Shown here: positions 1 to 8,946 of the stretch, one piece after another
Numbering within the stretch: position 1 is the first letter of the stretch
Layout: every line of letters begins with the position of its first letter
Source of the DNA: Melioribacter sp.
GTDB taxonomy: Bacteria > Bacteroidota > Ignavibacteria > Ignavibacteriales > Melioribacteraceae
DNA: 64,000 bases
Direction: 5' to 3'
Assembly (NCBI GenBank): GCA_012026935.1
Contig: VEPI01000036.1
Location: forward strand, 44,047 to 108,046
Notes under the pieces: model-generated
The model's input: only the letters and a program-made list of their open reading frames with translations
Databases searched by the model: none
Told to the model about the DNA's origin: nothing
Made by a program: the position numbers and the translations under genes

Positions 1-990
1 GACTGTTACTTTGTAATCTTCTAATGGTTGCCGTAAAACTTCTAATACATTTTTTTTGAATTCAGGAAGTTCATCTAAAAATAAAACACCATGATGCGCA
101 TACGAGACTTCGCCCGGGCGCGGAATTGTTCCTCCTCCAATAAGTGCTGCATCAGAGACCGTGTGGTGAGGACTTCTGAATGGCCGTTCAGTAATAAGCG
201 CTTTATCTTTAGCTAATATTCCAGCTACGGAATGAATCTTTGTGGTTTCAAGAGCTTCTTCAAAATTAAGCGGTGGAAGAATTGAAGGAAATCTTTTTGC
301 CAGCATGGTCTTACCCGAGCCCGGAGGACCAATCATTAAAATGTTATGTCCCCCTGCAGCAGCTATCTCCAATGCGCGTTTAACATTTTCTTGCCCTTTC
401 ACATCAGAAAAATCGAGTGCGTAAGTGTTGACCTGTGCAAACACATCTTCTTTGTTTGTATGAACGGGAATAAATTTTTCTTCTTCGTTTAGAAATTGAA
501 TTACTTCAATAAGATTATGAAGTCCAAAAACTTCAATGCCATCAACAATCGAAGCTTCCTTTACCGAATCTAACGGTAATATTATTTTTTTTATTTTTCT
601 TTTTCTTGCTTCAACAGTTATTGGAAGTGCACCTTTTATTTTTCGTAATGTACCGTCTAAAGAAAGTTCTCCCAATAAAATGGTTTCACTTAATAAATCT
701 TGTTTTACAATTTCATTTGAAGAAAGGAGTCCAATTGCAACTGCAAGATCAAATGCGCTTCCTTCTTTCTTGATGTCTGCAGGTGCAAGATTAATTGTAT
801 GTTTTCTGTGAGGTAATTCTATTTTTGAATTTTTGATTGCTGCTATAACCCGTTCACGGCTTTCTTTAACAGCATTATCCGGTAAACCTACAATAGTGAT
901 GGATGGAATTTGTTTTTCGGAATGAGTTTCTACTTCTACTAAGTAAGCATCTATGCCGAAAGTTGCCCCGGAAAAAACTTTGGAAAACAT
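1..990 (-). CDS. comM: ComM/YifB family AAA+ ATPase (Mg-chelatase-like), C-terminus beyond window
   Basis: Open from an ATG at 988-990 to base 1 without a stop, so 330 N-terminal codons are present and the C-terminal part lies outside. The N-terminal ChlI-like domain (about 20-140, with [15 protein letters not shown]) is followed by the Mg-chelatase AAA+ core: Walker A GPPGSGKT at 221-228, the [19 protein letters not shown] motif, and Walker B FLDE near 302. Family members are about 500 residues. In naturally competent bacteria ComM is a hexameric helicase that promotes branch migration during transformation; in other bacteria its role is unclear. It begins 77 bases after the nuoI stop on the same strand and may or may not be co-transcribed. 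Family assignment is firm; the competence role is not shown by the context. Confidence 0.93.
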   Translation of the reverse strand, partial: MFSKVFSGATFGIDAYLVEVETHSEKQIPSITIVGLPDNAVKESRERVIAAIKNSKIELPHRKHTINLAPADIKKEGSAFDLAVAIGLLSSNEIVKQDLLSETILLGELSLDGTLRKIKGALPITVEARKRKIKKIILPLDSVKEASIVDGIEVFGLHNLIEVIQFLNEEEKFIPVHTNKEDVFAQVNTYALDFSDVKGQENVKRALEIAAAGGHNILMIGPPGSGKTMLAKRFPSILPPLNFEEALETTKIHSVAGILAKDKALITERPFRSPHHTVSDAALIGGGTIPRPGEVSYAHHGVLFLDELPEFKKNVLEVLRQPLEDYKVTV

Positions 991-1067
991 TTATAACCCC
1001 CGGATTTATGATCTCAATCTTCAGAAAATACAACTAATAAATGTATTTAATAGAAAACTAAAAAATT

Positions 1068-1562
1068 TTATTTGAACTTTCTTAAAAATTCCAATCTATC
1101 TTTCAAATTTTCGACAGGTATTAAAAGTTTGTCTTTGCCAAAAATTGCATCATTTCTGTTTTTAAAAACCAATTCATATTCTTTGCTCATAACAATTGCT
1201 TCCTCGGGACAAACTTCTTCGCAGAAACCGCAGAAGATACAACGCAGCATATTGATCTCAAATTTTACCGGATATCTTTCTTTTTCCAATTCGGTTTCAG
1301 AAGCTTGAACTTCAATCGCAAGAGCAGGGCAAACCCGTGAACACAAACCGCATGCAACACAACGTTCAACCCCATTATTCTCTTGAACGAGAACGGGGCG
1401 TCCTCTATATGAAGCGGGTGGTTCAAATTTTACTTCAGGATATTGCAGCGTTACATTTGGTCGGAACATATTTTTAAGAGTTAATGCCATTCCTTTTGCA
1501 ATTTCCGGAATGTATAATTTCCCAAAAATGTTTAAATCTTTTTCTCTTTTTTGTCCAGACAT
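1068..1562 (-). CDS. nuoI: NADH-quinone oxidoreductase subunit I (NuoI)
   Basis: 164-residue ferredoxin-like subunit of respiratory complex I that carries clusters N6a and N6b and passes electrons from the peripheral arm towards quinone. Two CxxCxxCxxxCP motifs are visible: Cys68/71/74/78 and Cys108/111/114/118. Length and spacing match the family. It is the last gene of a nuoG-nuoH-nuoI set, 19 bases after nuoH. The gene that normally follows, nuoJ, is absent; a ComM gene comes next. A good ribosome binding site, AAAGGAAAAAG, precedes the ATG. Confidence 0.96.
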   Translation of the reverse strand: MSGQKREKDLNIFGKLYIPEIAKGMALTLKNMFRPNVTLQYPEVKFEPPASYRGRPVLVQENNGVERCVACGLCSRVCPALAIEVQASETELEKERYPVKFEINMLRCIFCGFCEEVCPEEAIVMSKEYELVFKNRNDAIFGKDKLLIPVENLKDRLEFLRKFK

Positions 1563-1581
1563 CTTTTTCCTTTAAAACTTT

Positions 1582-2613
1582 TTATAGATTAAATAGCATT
1601 ATCAATACGGCCACCCAAATTAAATTTGCAAGTGCTAACGGAAACATAACCTTCCAGCCAAGACTCATTAATTGATCATACCTAAACCGTGGTATTGACC
1701 ACCGTACCCAAATAAAGAAAAACAATAACGCACCCATCTTAACTAAAAATGCTGCAACTTGAATTAACGTTGTTAATGTTGTACTCAATCCAAGTTTATC
1801 AATATAAGGAACTTGCCAGCCGCCAAGATATAAAGTAGTAATCATACCGCACGCAATTATCATATTTGCATACTCTGCTAAAAAAAATCCGGCAAATTTA
1901 AATGAACTGTATTCGGTATGATATCCTCCGACTAATTCAGGTTCTGCTTCTGGTAGATCGAAAGGTAATCTATTTGTTTCTGCAAATGCAGAGACTACAA
2001 ATGTTATAAATCCTATTGGTTGAATAACTGCGTTCCACATCCAACCGTATTGTGATGCAACAATTTTCATCGGGCTTAAGGATTGCGACATTAATAAAAC
2101 CCCGGCAATTGAAAATCCCATTGATACTTCATATGAAATCATTTGAGCAGAAGAACGAATTCCGCCAAGCAAAGAATATTTACTTCCTGAGGACCAGCCG
2201 GCAAATGTAATTCCATAAACACCCAGAGATGTTAAAGCGAAAACATATAGCACACCGATATTTACATCAGCAACTACTAAATTAATTTTATATCCGAAAA
2301 TATCTATTGGCGGTCCAATCGGAATAACAGCATAAGTCGCGAACGAAACAAAAAGTGCAATGAACGGTGCAAGTGTGTGCAGCGGTTTGTTGGCAGCATC
2401 CGGAACAATATCTTCTTTAAGAAGAAGTTTAAATACATCTGCAAAAGGTTGAAGCAATCCTAACCAGCCTACCCTGTTTGGTCCAACTCTATTTTGAACC
2501 CATGCACTGATCTTTCGTTCAAAGTAAACCATGTATGCAACTGATAACAGTAATAGTACTACAATGATCAAAATCTTGATCAGCGAAATAATTATAATTT
2601 CCCAAATGTTCAT
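1582..2613 (-). CDS. nuoH: NADH-quinone oxidoreductase subunit H (NuoH)
   Basis: 343-residue multi-spanning inner-membrane subunit of complex I that forms part of the quinone chamber and links the peripheral arm to the proton-pumping arm. About eight hydrophobic segments are visible, together with the family signatures ERKISAWVQNRVGPNRVG (residues about 31-48), the acidic loop AFAETNRLPFDLPEAEPELV, and YHTEYSSFKFAGFFLAEY. Length matches the family. It lies between nuoG and nuoI, only 15 bases from nuoG, so the three are almost certainly one transcript. High confidence from conserved motifs alone. Confidence 0.97.
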   Translation of the reverse strand: MNIWEIIIISLIKILIIVVLLLLSVAYMVYFERKISAWVQNRVGPNRVGWLGLLQPFADVFKLLLKEDIVPDAANKPLHTLAPFIALFVSFATYAVIPIGPPIDIFGYKINLVVADVNIGVLYVFALTSLGVYGITFAGWSSGSKYSLLGGIRSSAQMISYEVSMGFSIAGVLLMSQSLSPMKIVASQYGWMWNAVIQPIGFITFVVSAFAETNRLPFDLPEAEPELVGGYHTEYSSFKFAGFFLAEYANMIIACGMITTLYLGGWQVPYIDKLGLSTTLTTLIQVAAFLVKMGALLFFFIWVRWSIPRFRYDQLMSLGWKVMFPLALANLIWVAVLIMLFNL

Positions 2614-2628
2614 TAAACCAAACTCCGT

Positions 2629-4302
2629 TTATGCATTTGCTGTTTGTTTGATTTTTAATTGTGCGCCGTGTTTTCCAACTACATCGTAATCCAATCCTTT
2701 GAAAGCAGAATTTGAATTTGACATTTCAGCAAAAACTTCTTCAGCCATATTAAATTTCATTTTAAAACCAAGAAGTTGAGACAGAGCTACAAAAATTTTC
2801 CAGCTTGGCTTAGAATCAAATTTATGTCCTTGCATCCAACGGTCGAATCCCGTTCCAAATTTATCCCAGCGGCTCATTTCCATTCCGTCTAATGCACGAT
2901 CCATTTCTTCAGTTGCAACAGCGGGACGAATTCTCTGAACTCTTCCCTGAAAGTTTACAAATGTACCATTCTTTTCCGCAAACGTTGATGCCGGAAAAAC
3001 TATATCAGCCAACGCTGTTGTTTTATTTTCATTTGACGCATGTACAATTAATAGATCAAGATTTCCGATTGCCGATTGCCATTCCTTATCTAATGAAATT
3101 ACATCTTCTTCCATTACATACAGTGCTTTTATTTTCCCTTCTTTAATTCCTTTTAAAATTGCTGAGAAATTCATTCCACTTGCAACTGGTCTGACTCCAA
3201 CTAATTCTGCACCGAGTGAATTCGGAGTTTTATCTTCACGAATTAAAATATCATCTTGATCACCCGGAATAATATGATCAGCAAAATCAATATTTGTAAC
3301 ACCAAGCGATTTAGCAAATTTTGCTAACACATAATTGTCTTCGCAAGTTGCGTAAGCCGAACCTATGAATGCAATTTCACTGCTTTTATAATCTTTCAAA
3401 CTTTTTGCGGTAACATTTAATGCCTCACCCCAAGAAACTTTTTGAAGTTGTCCTTCTCTGCGAATGTATGTTCCGTCAATTCGATCACCGGCGTTTACAT
3501 TTTTAAATGTTTCAAGTCTTCCTCTATCACACATCCAATAACTGTTAACATCTTCGTTATGTCTTGGTGTTAATCTTAAGATCTCGTTATTTCGAACCCA
3601 AACTTCCGTATTGCATCCGCGCGAACAACCTACACAAATAGAATCTGTCTTAGACATTTCCCATACGCGGGATTTAAATCTAAAATCTTGATTTGTAAGC
3701 GCACCTACCGGACAAATATCAGTAGTATTTAAAGTGTAAGGATTATCAAACGATTCACCCGGAAAAGTAGTGATTGTTACTTTGTCTCCCCGCTGAACAA
3801 ATGTAAGCTGATTCTTCTTTGCAATCTCATCTGAAAATCTAATACATCTTGAACATGAGATACATCGTTCACCATCAAATTTAATGTGAGGTCCGAGTTG
3901 AACACGTTTTTCTTTTCTAACTTTTATTTCTTCGAATCTACTTTCACCCTTTCCGTTGACGTACGCATATTCTTGAAGTTTACATTCACCGGCTTCATCA
4001 CAGATCGGGCAATCAAGAGGATGATTGATAAGAATGAATTCCATTACTGCATTTCTTGCTTCAACTGTTTTCTGTGAATGTGTATGAACAACCATTCCTT
4101 CAGTTGCGTATGTTGAACACGAAATTGCAAGCTTCGGCATCTTTTCAATTTCTACTAAACAAACTCTGCAATTACCGGAAATTGATAAACTCGGATGCCA
4201 GCAAAAATGTGGAATTTCAATTCCGGCAAAACGAGCGGCCTCAATTATAGTTTGTCCCTGTTTAAATTCTATCTGTTTTCCGTCAACAGTTAATGTTGGC
4301 AT
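2629..4302 (-). CDS. nuoG: NADH-quinone oxidoreductase subunit G (NuoG), short form
   Basis: Iron-sulfur subunit of complex I. Counting from the chosen start, residues 1-80 are a 2Fe-2S ferredoxin domain (Cys34/45/48/62), followed by the His-Cys 4Fe-4S site (His94, Cys98/101/107), a 4Fe-4S site (Cys147/150/153 and Cys197) and a further CxxCxxxC...C set (Cys223/226/230/258) like the N7 cluster. The remaining 300 residues are a shortened molybdopterin-oxidoreductase-like domain. At 557 residues it is much shorter than the roughly 900 of the E. coli protein. An ATG six codons upstream (4318-4320) exists but overlaps the stop of the preceding gene; the ATG at 4300-4302 has AAGGAAAG just upstream and starts the usual MPTLTVDG, so I prefer it. 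Confidence 0.94.
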   Translation of the reverse strand: MPTLTVDGKQIEFKQGQTIIEAARFAGIEIPHFCWHPSLSISGNCRVCLVEIEKMPKLAISCSTYATEGMVVHTHSQKTVEARNAVMEFILINHPLDCPICDEAGECKLQEYAYVNGKGESRFEEIKVRKEKRVQLGPHIKFDGERCISCSRCIRFSDEIAKKNQLTFVQRGDKVTITTFPGESFDNPYTLNTTDICPVGALTNQDFRFKSRVWEMSKTDSICVGCSRGCNTEVWVRNNEILRLTPRHNEDVNSYWMCDRGRLETFKNVNAGDRIDGTYIRREGQLQKVSWGEALNVTAKSLKDYKSSEIAFIGSAYATCEDNYVLAKFAKSLGVTNIDFADHIIPGDQDDILIREDKTPNSLGAELVGVRPVASGMNFSAILKGIKEGKIKALYVMEEDVISLDKEWQSAIGNLDLLIVHASNENKTTALADIVFPASTFAEKNGTFVNFQGRVQRIRPAVATEEMDRALDGMEMSRWDKFGTGFDRWMQGHKFDSKPSWKIFVALSQLLGFKMKFNMAEEVFAEMSNSNSAFKGLDYDVVGKHGAQLKIKQTANA

Positions 4303-4312
4303 ATTACTTTCC

Positions 4313-5563
4313 TTATGCAACTTTATGAAGCAATGGGTTTTTCGAAGACAAAATTACTCTTGTTAGGGTACCATTTTCAAATATTTCGTTGGATAAATTC
4401 CGAATATCTTTTGACGTTACAGCCTGGATATGTTTAACTGTTTCTTCAACTGATTTAATTTTATTAAAGTAAATCATTGATTGGGCTATTCTTAACATTC
4501 TATTAGTAGTGCTTTCCAAACTCATCAGCATATTACCAATTAAATATTCTTTCGCTCTATCTAATTCTATAAGCCCGACTTTTTTCTTCTTGATATTTTC
4601 AATCTCTTCATAGATTAACTCTTGTGCTTTATTAACCGATTTATCATTAGTAGAAAGATAAATGCCGAATGTAGAGATATCGAAAAAAGAATTGAGGAAT
4701 GAATTTATTTGATAAGCAATTCCGTTTTCTTCTCTTACTTTTTGAAAAAGACGCGAGCTGCTTCCTTCTCCTAAAATATGCGAGAGCACACTTACTTTAA
4801 CACGGCTCTTTTCTTTGTGTCCGTATGTTGATCTTCCTAAAATATAGTGAACTTGCTGAGTCTCTTTAGAAACATGAAGATCGCTGGTTGTATTTATAAT
4901 TAATCCCCGTTTATTATCATTTGCTGCTTTGAGATTTTTAGAAATATATTTCTTTGCAAACTTGATCAAATCTTTATGCTCAATATTTCCCGAAGCAACA
5001 ATGTAGAAATGATCACGGGTATAATTTTCATTTACATATTTAAATAAATCCTTTTGTTTGAAGCTGCGCAGATTTTTTTCCGTTCCGATTATCGGCATAC
5101 CCAAAGAATTGCCGTGAAAAATATTACTTTCAAATTTATCAAAGATCAATTCATCGGGAGAGTCTTCTATATCATATAGTTCATCAATAACTACAGCAGA
5201 TTCTTTTTCTATTTCTTTGGGATCGAAAATTGAATTCTGAACCATGTCGGCAAGTACTTCAAAAGTTTTTTCAACGTGATCGGTTAATCCTCTACCGTAA
5301 AAACATGTATGTTCTTTTGATGTGAACGCATTTAAATAACCGCCGAGAGATTCTATATCTTCCGCAATTTTTTTCGCTGACCGCTTTTTAGTCCCTTTGA
5401 AAAACATGTGCTCAAGAAAATGACTTATGCCGCTGTTCTCTTCCGTTTCATCACGCGAGCCAACATTAAACCAAAATCCTAGAGAAAATGATTTAACATA
5501 ATTTATTTTTTCTGAAATGACTTTTATTCCGTTAGACAGTTCGGTTACATTTATATTTTTCAA
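4313..5563 (-). CDS. M16 family zinc peptidase (pitrilysin/processing-peptidase type)
   Basis: 416 residues with the inverted zinc motif HFLEH (His48, Glu51, His52) and the third ligand Glu128 in ESAVVIDELY, the exact spacing of the M16 family. The N-terminal catalytic half and the C-terminal half with the RVREENGIAYQINSF motif are both present, so it is a complete single-gene M16B enzyme like Bacillus YmxG. No signal peptide is evident, so it is probably cytoplasmic. It lies 10 bases upstream of nuoG on the same strand and may be the promoter-proximal gene of that transcript. M16 proteins degrade peptides; the substrate here is unknown. Confidence 0.93.
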   Translation of the reverse strand: MKNINVTELSNGIKVISEKINYVKSFSLGFWFNVGSRDETEENSGISHFLEHMFFKGTKKRSAKKIAEDIESLGGYLNAFTSKEHTCFYGRGLTDHVEKTFEVLADMVQNSIFDPKEIEKESAVVIDELYDIEDSPDELIFDKFESNIFHGNSLGMPIIGTEKNLRSFKQKDLFKYVNENYTRDHFYIVASGNIEHKDLIKFAKKYISKNLKAANDNKRGLIINTTSDLHVSKETQQVHYILGRSTYGHKEKSRVKVSVLSHILGEGSSSRLFQKVREENGIAYQINSFLNSFFDISTFGIYLSTNDKSVNKAQELIYEEIENIKKKKVGLIELDRAKEYLIGNMLMSLESTTNRMLRIAQSMIYFNKIKSVEETVKHIQAVTSKDIRNLSNEIFENGTLTRVILSSKNPLLHKVA

Positions 5564-5693
5564 TTAGGATATATATTATAGTTAAGAAAATGTGGAGCAA
5601 ATATAGAGAAGGTTGGTTTGGTTATCAAATTACACTTTGGTCTTTTAATGATTCGTTAATTCATTTTTTCATATCTATTTCTTTTACTGGTTA

Positions 5694-5725
5694 TTGACAC
5701 TTTGCTTATTTTGTTTTTATCTTTG
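5694..5725 (+). promoter_or_regulatory. Putative trp operon promoter, Bacteroidota type
   Basis: TTG at 5694-5696 (within TTGACA) and TATCTTTG at 5718-5725, separated by 21 bases. This matches the Bacteroidetes consensus TTG-N19-21-TAnnTTTG. Similar pairs occur before uppS, prs and rpsF in this window. The transcription start would fall around 5730-5732, immediately before the leader-peptide ATG at 5733. The start site is inferred. Confidence 0.7.
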
Positions 5726-5732
5726 CGCCACA

Positions 5733-5822
5733 ATGAAAACAATGATTAATACATATAACGCACTTGTCAGCAAAAATTGGCTCTGGTGGTGGCATAATTC
5801 AATAATGGAAAAATCAGTGTAA
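5733..5822 (+). CDS. trpL: trp operon leader peptide
   Basis: A 29-codon reading frame too short for ordinary gene finding, ATG at 5733 and TAA at 5820-5822. Residues 15-22 read NWLWWWHN: four Trp codons in five positions (5778-5780 and 5784-5792) in a peptide of 29, directly upstream of trpE and followed by a terminator hairpin. This is the classical arrangement of a ribosome-mediated Trp attenuator: stalling at the Trp codons when charged tRNA-Trp is scarce should allow transcription into trpE. No Shine-Dalgarno sequence precedes the ATG, and the inferred transcript starts only a few bases upstream, so translation is probably leaderless. A second in-frame ATG is at 5742. Confidence 0.88.
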   Translation: MKTMINTYNALVSKNWLWWWHNSIMEKSV

Positions 5823-5848
5823 CTACCTAAGCATATAATTTAAATTTG

Positions 5849-5889
5849 AAACCCTTCTTAGTAAACACTGAGAAGGGTTTTTTGTTTTT
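5849..5889 (+). terminator. trp attenuator terminator
   Basis: Perfect 10 bp stem AAACCCTTCT (5849-5858) with AGAAGGGTTT (5871-5880), extendable by an A-T and a T-G pair, followed by TTTGTTTTT. It sits between the Trp-rich leader peptide and trpE. A competing pairing is visible: TACCTAAG (5824-5831) can pair with CTTAGTA (5857-5863) with one bulged C, which would break the terminator. The Trp-codon segment GGTGGT (5785-5790) can in turn pair with ACTACC (5822-5827), blocking that antiterminator. Confidence 0.88.
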
Positions 5890-5901
5890 AAAGGATAATT
5901 T

Positions 5902-7380
5902 ATGGAATACAATTTATTTACAAAGTATGCTGCTGAATACAATATTGTCCCGGTTTATAAAATCATTTCAGCGGATTTACTTACACCTGTAGCTGCTTAC
6001 TTAAATATCCGCGAGGGTAATTCTACTTCCTTTCTTCTTGAATCTGTTGAAGGAATAGGAAGATTAGCGCGCTATTCATTTATTGGATTGAATCCATCAA
6101 CAATAATTTCCAATTATGGAAATGAACTCATTCTTAAAGCAAAAGATGGAACTGAAAAAAGAAATTGTAACTTATTCGATTATCTAAAAGAACGGATAAA
6201 TAATTTCAGCCACCCGGCAATTGAACAGCTTCCCTATTTCACAGGCGGAATTGTCGGATACATCGGTTTCGAAAATATTTCACTTATTGAAGATGTTATT
6301 GAATTCACCGGCAAAAATAATCTTGACGTTCCCGATTCCATACTTGGTTTGTATGAAACCATAATTGTATTCGATCATTTCAAACACCAAATTATTTTGA
6401 TCACAAATGTTAATACAACTGAGAAGAACAATCTTCAGAAAAAATATGATTCCGCAGTTGAACAACTTGAGAAGCTGCGGAACAAACTTTCTAAAACAAA
6501 TTCTTACAAATCTGATTTTAAGTCATTCCCAAGCACAATCTCCGAAAAAGAAGAAAAAGATTTCTGCGGACTGATAGAAAAAAGTAAGCAGAATATTTTG
6601 CAAGGAGATGTATTTCAAATTGTTCTCTCAAAAAAATTTCAAGCAGATTATGAAGGTGATTCATTTAACGTATACCGCGCATTACGGATGATAAATCCTT
6701 CGCCTTATATGTATTTCATGGAATTTGAAAACGATTTAAAAATAATCGGAACATCTCCGGAAGATTTGTTAAAAGTTAAAAATAGAAGAGCGGAAATTCT
6801 TCCAATAGCAGGGACAAGGCGGCGTGGTAAAAACGAAGAGGAAGATTCTTTATTAGAAAAAGATTTGATGAACGATCCGAAAGAGATTGCAGAGCATGTA
6901 ATGCTTGTTGATCTCGCTCGAAATGATTTAGGAAGAGTTTGCGAGTTTGATTCAATACATCTTTCGGAAAAAATGAGAGTTAATAGATTTTCACACGTTA
7001 TGCATATTGTTTCAAGAGTTGAAGGAATGCTACGCGATGATAAAGATTGTATTGATGCACTCAAAGCATCTTTCCCGGCGGGCACAGTTACCGGCGCTCC
7101 AAAGATCAGAGCAATTCAGCTTATCAACAAATACGAAAATTTACGGAGAGGGATTTACGCCGGTGCGGTCGGTTACATTGATTTCAGCGGCAATCTTGAT
7201 ATGTGCATTGCAATCCGCACGTTGTTTGCAAAAGAAAATAAAATTTATTGGCAAGCAGGTGCCGGCATTGTTGCTGACAGCAAACCGGAATTGGAGTTAA
7301 AAGAAATAAAAAATAAATCGGCTGTTTTATTAAGTGCATTAAAATGCGCAGAGGTGATAGATGAAAATCTTAGTAATTGA
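5902..7380 (+). CDS. trpE: Anthranilate synthase component I (TrpE)
   Basis: 492 residues. With TrpG it converts chorismate and glutamine to anthranilate, the first committed step of tryptophan synthesis. The N-terminal domain contains SFLLESVEG; the LLES element at 45-48 is the family's tryptophan feedback site, so allosteric inhibition is likely. The C-terminal chorismate-binding domain shows IGTSPEDLLKV, PIAGTRRRG, LARNDLGRV and SFPAGTVTGAPKIRA. Length is typical. First structural gene after the attenuator; SD-like AAAGGA lies upstream. The 3' end overlaps trpG by 20 bases, suggesting translational coupling. Confidence 0.98.
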   Translation: MEYNLFTKYAAEYNIVPVYKIISADLLTPVAAYLNIREGNSTSFLLESVEGIGRLARYSFIGLNPSTIISNYGNELILKAKDGTEKRNCNLFDYLKERINNFSHPAIEQLPYFTGGIVGYIGFENISLIEDVIEFTGKNNLDVPDSILGLYETIIVFDHFKHQIILITNVNTTEKNNLQKKYDSAVEQLEKLRNKLSKTNSYKSDFKSFPSTISEKEEKDFCGLIEKSKQNILQGDVFQIVLSKKFQADYEGDSFNVYRALRMINPSPYMYFMEFENDLKIIGTSPEDLLKVKNRRAEILPIAGTRRRGKNEEEDSLLEKDLMNDPKEIAEHVMLVDLARNDLGRVCEFDSIHLSEKMRVNRFSHVMHIVSRVEGMLRDDKDCIDALKASFPAGTVTGAPKIRAIQLINKYENLRRGIYAGAVGYIDFSGNLDMCIAIRTLFAKENKIYWQAGAGIVADSKPELELKEIKNKSAVLLSALKCAEVIDENLSN

Positions 7381-7927
7381 TAATTATGATTCATTTACTT
7401 TCAATCTGGTACAGTTGGTCGGACACTTCACAAAAGAAATAATTGTGAAGCGGAACGACAAAACTTCGCTTGATGAAATAAATGACCTGCATCCGGATAA
7501 AATTATTATTTCTCCGGGGCCCGGCACTCCAAAAGAATCCGGCTTATCTCTCGAAGTAATAAAACAGATCGGGCAAAAAATACCGGTGCTTGGGGTTTGT
7601 CTCGGTCATCAAGGAATTGGTTATGTGTTCGGAGGGAAAATAATTAAAGCACCAATTCTTATGCACGGAAAAGCTTCTAGAATTTCACACGATGGAAAAA
7701 AGATTTACTCAAACATTCCGCAAAATTTTGAAGCCGGACGTTATCATTCTTTGATTATTGATAGAAATACTCTACCGGAAGTTTTAGAAATAACCTCACA
7801 CTCGGAAGAAGAAATTATTATGGGCGTTCGTCATAAAAATTATCCGGTTGAAGGAATACAATTCCACCCGGAATCTATTTTAACAAATGTTGGTCATCAA
7901 TTAATAAAAAACTGGTTGACATTATGA
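7361..7927 (+). CDS. trpG: Anthranilate synthase component II, glutamine amidotransferase (TrpG)
   Basis: 188-residue class I glutamine amidotransferase that supplies ammonia to TrpE. Catalytic triad: Cys80 in GVCLGHQ, His169 and Glu171 in QFHPES. The oxyanion region SPGPGTP is at 51-57. Not fused to TrpD, unlike enteric bacteria. A very similar PabA activity cannot be excluded, since many bacteria share one amidotransferase between anthranilate and aminodeoxychorismate synthases. It overlaps trpE at the start and trpD by 4 bases at the end. Confidence 0.96.
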   Translation: MKILVIDNYDSFTFNLVQLVGHFTKEIIVKRNDKTSLDEINDLHPDKIIISPGPGTPKESGLSLEVIKQIGQKIPVLGVCLGHQGIGYVFGGKIIKAPILMHGKASRISHDGKKIYSNIPQNFEAGRYHSLIIDRNTLPEVLEITSHSEEEIIMGVRHKNYPVEGIQFHPESILTNVGHQLIKNWLTL

Positions 7928-8946
7928 TCAAAAATTATATCGAAAAAGTTGCAGAACGGGAAAATCTAACTCTAAATGATGCGTATAATGTTATGCATAA
8001 AATAATGAGCGGTGAAGTAAATGAAACGCAAATTGCCGCGCTGCTTCTTGCATTAAAAACAAAAGGAGAAACCCCCGAAGAAGTTGCCGGCTTTGCTAAA
8101 GCTATGCGCGATTTCAGTGTGAAGATCAACAACCAAGACAAAAATATGATTGATGTTTGCGGAACCGGCGGTGACGGCTCAAATACATTTAATGTTTCTA
8201 CTGCTGTTTCATTCGTTGTAGCAGGTACAGGAATTAAAGTGGCCAAACATGGTAACAGATCTATTTCCAGTAAAAGTGGAAGTGCGGATGTTTTAACCGA
8301 ACTCGGACTAAATATTAATCTTTCCCCTTCTCAATCCGAACAGGCATTAGCTGAAATCGGAATCGCATTTTTATTTGCGCCAAATTTTCATCCTGCGATG
8401 AAATATGCTGCACCTGTTAGAAAAGCCCTCGGCATAAAAACAATTTTTAATGTACTGGGCCCATTAACCAATCCGGCCGGGACAAAAAAACAATTAATTG
8501 GAGTTTACAACTTAAAGACAGCCCAATTAATGGCCGAGGCAGCAAAATATCTTGATATGGAAAAAGTTTATTTCATCAATACATCTAACAGCTTCGATGA
8601 AATTTCTTTGACCGGTGAAACTGATGTGATTGAATATTCTTCTGATAACGGAATTAAAAATTTTAGAGTAAATCAAGATTCTTTCGGATATACGGAAATT
8701 AATATCAAAAAAATTCAGAGCGATTCCATAATTAATAATTCAAAAATCATGCTTTCGATTTTGCAAGAAAGAATAAAGAGCGAAGCTTATTACGTTGTAG
8801 CGGCAAATGCCGCATTAGCGCTTCATGTGGCCGGATATTCTGATGACATGATTGCATGTAAGGGTGCAGCTGAAGAATCAATCCTTTCCGGAAAAGCTTT
8901 TGAGAAATTAACCACATTAAAAAAATTCGGAGAAAATTTTCAATGA
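7924..8946 (+). CDS. trpD: Anthranilate phosphoribosyltransferase (TrpD)
   Basis: 340 residues, the standard length. Transfers phosphoribose from PRPP to anthranilate. The PRPP-binding glycine loop CGTGGDGSNTFNVST (residues about 79-93) and the KHGNRSISSKSGSADVLTELG motif are intact, as is FAPNFHPAMKYAAPVRKALGIKTIFNVLGPLTNPA (described by its ends). It begins within the last four bases of trpG (ATGA) and ends overlapping trpC by four bases, so the genes are tightly coupled. Confidence 0.97.
   Translation: MIKNYIEKVAERENLTLNDAYNVMHKIMSGEVNETQIAALLLALKTKGETPEEVAGFAKAMRDFSVKINNQDKNMIDVCGTGGDGSNTFNVSTAVSFVVAGTGIKVAKHGNRSISSKSGSADVLTELGLNINLSPSQSEQALAEIGIAFLFAPNFHPAMKYAAPVRKALGIKTIFNVLGPLTNPAGTKKQLIGVYNLKTAQLMAEAAKYLDMEKVYFINTSNSFDEISLTGETDVIEYSSDNGIKNFRVNQDSFGYTEINIKKIQSDSIINNSKIMLSILQERIKSEAYYVVAANAALALHVAGYSDDMIACKGAAEESILSGKAFEKLTTLKKFGENFQ

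Noticed and set aside
4303-4320. Earlier ATG for nuoG
   Set aside because: It would overlap the M16 peptidase stop and places the SD inside the coding sequence; the ATG at 4302 has a good SD and the conserved N-terminus.
6705-7085. Antisense frames within trpE and other trp genes
   Set aside because: Serine-rich mirror frames of strongly conserved coding sequence; no independent evidence.
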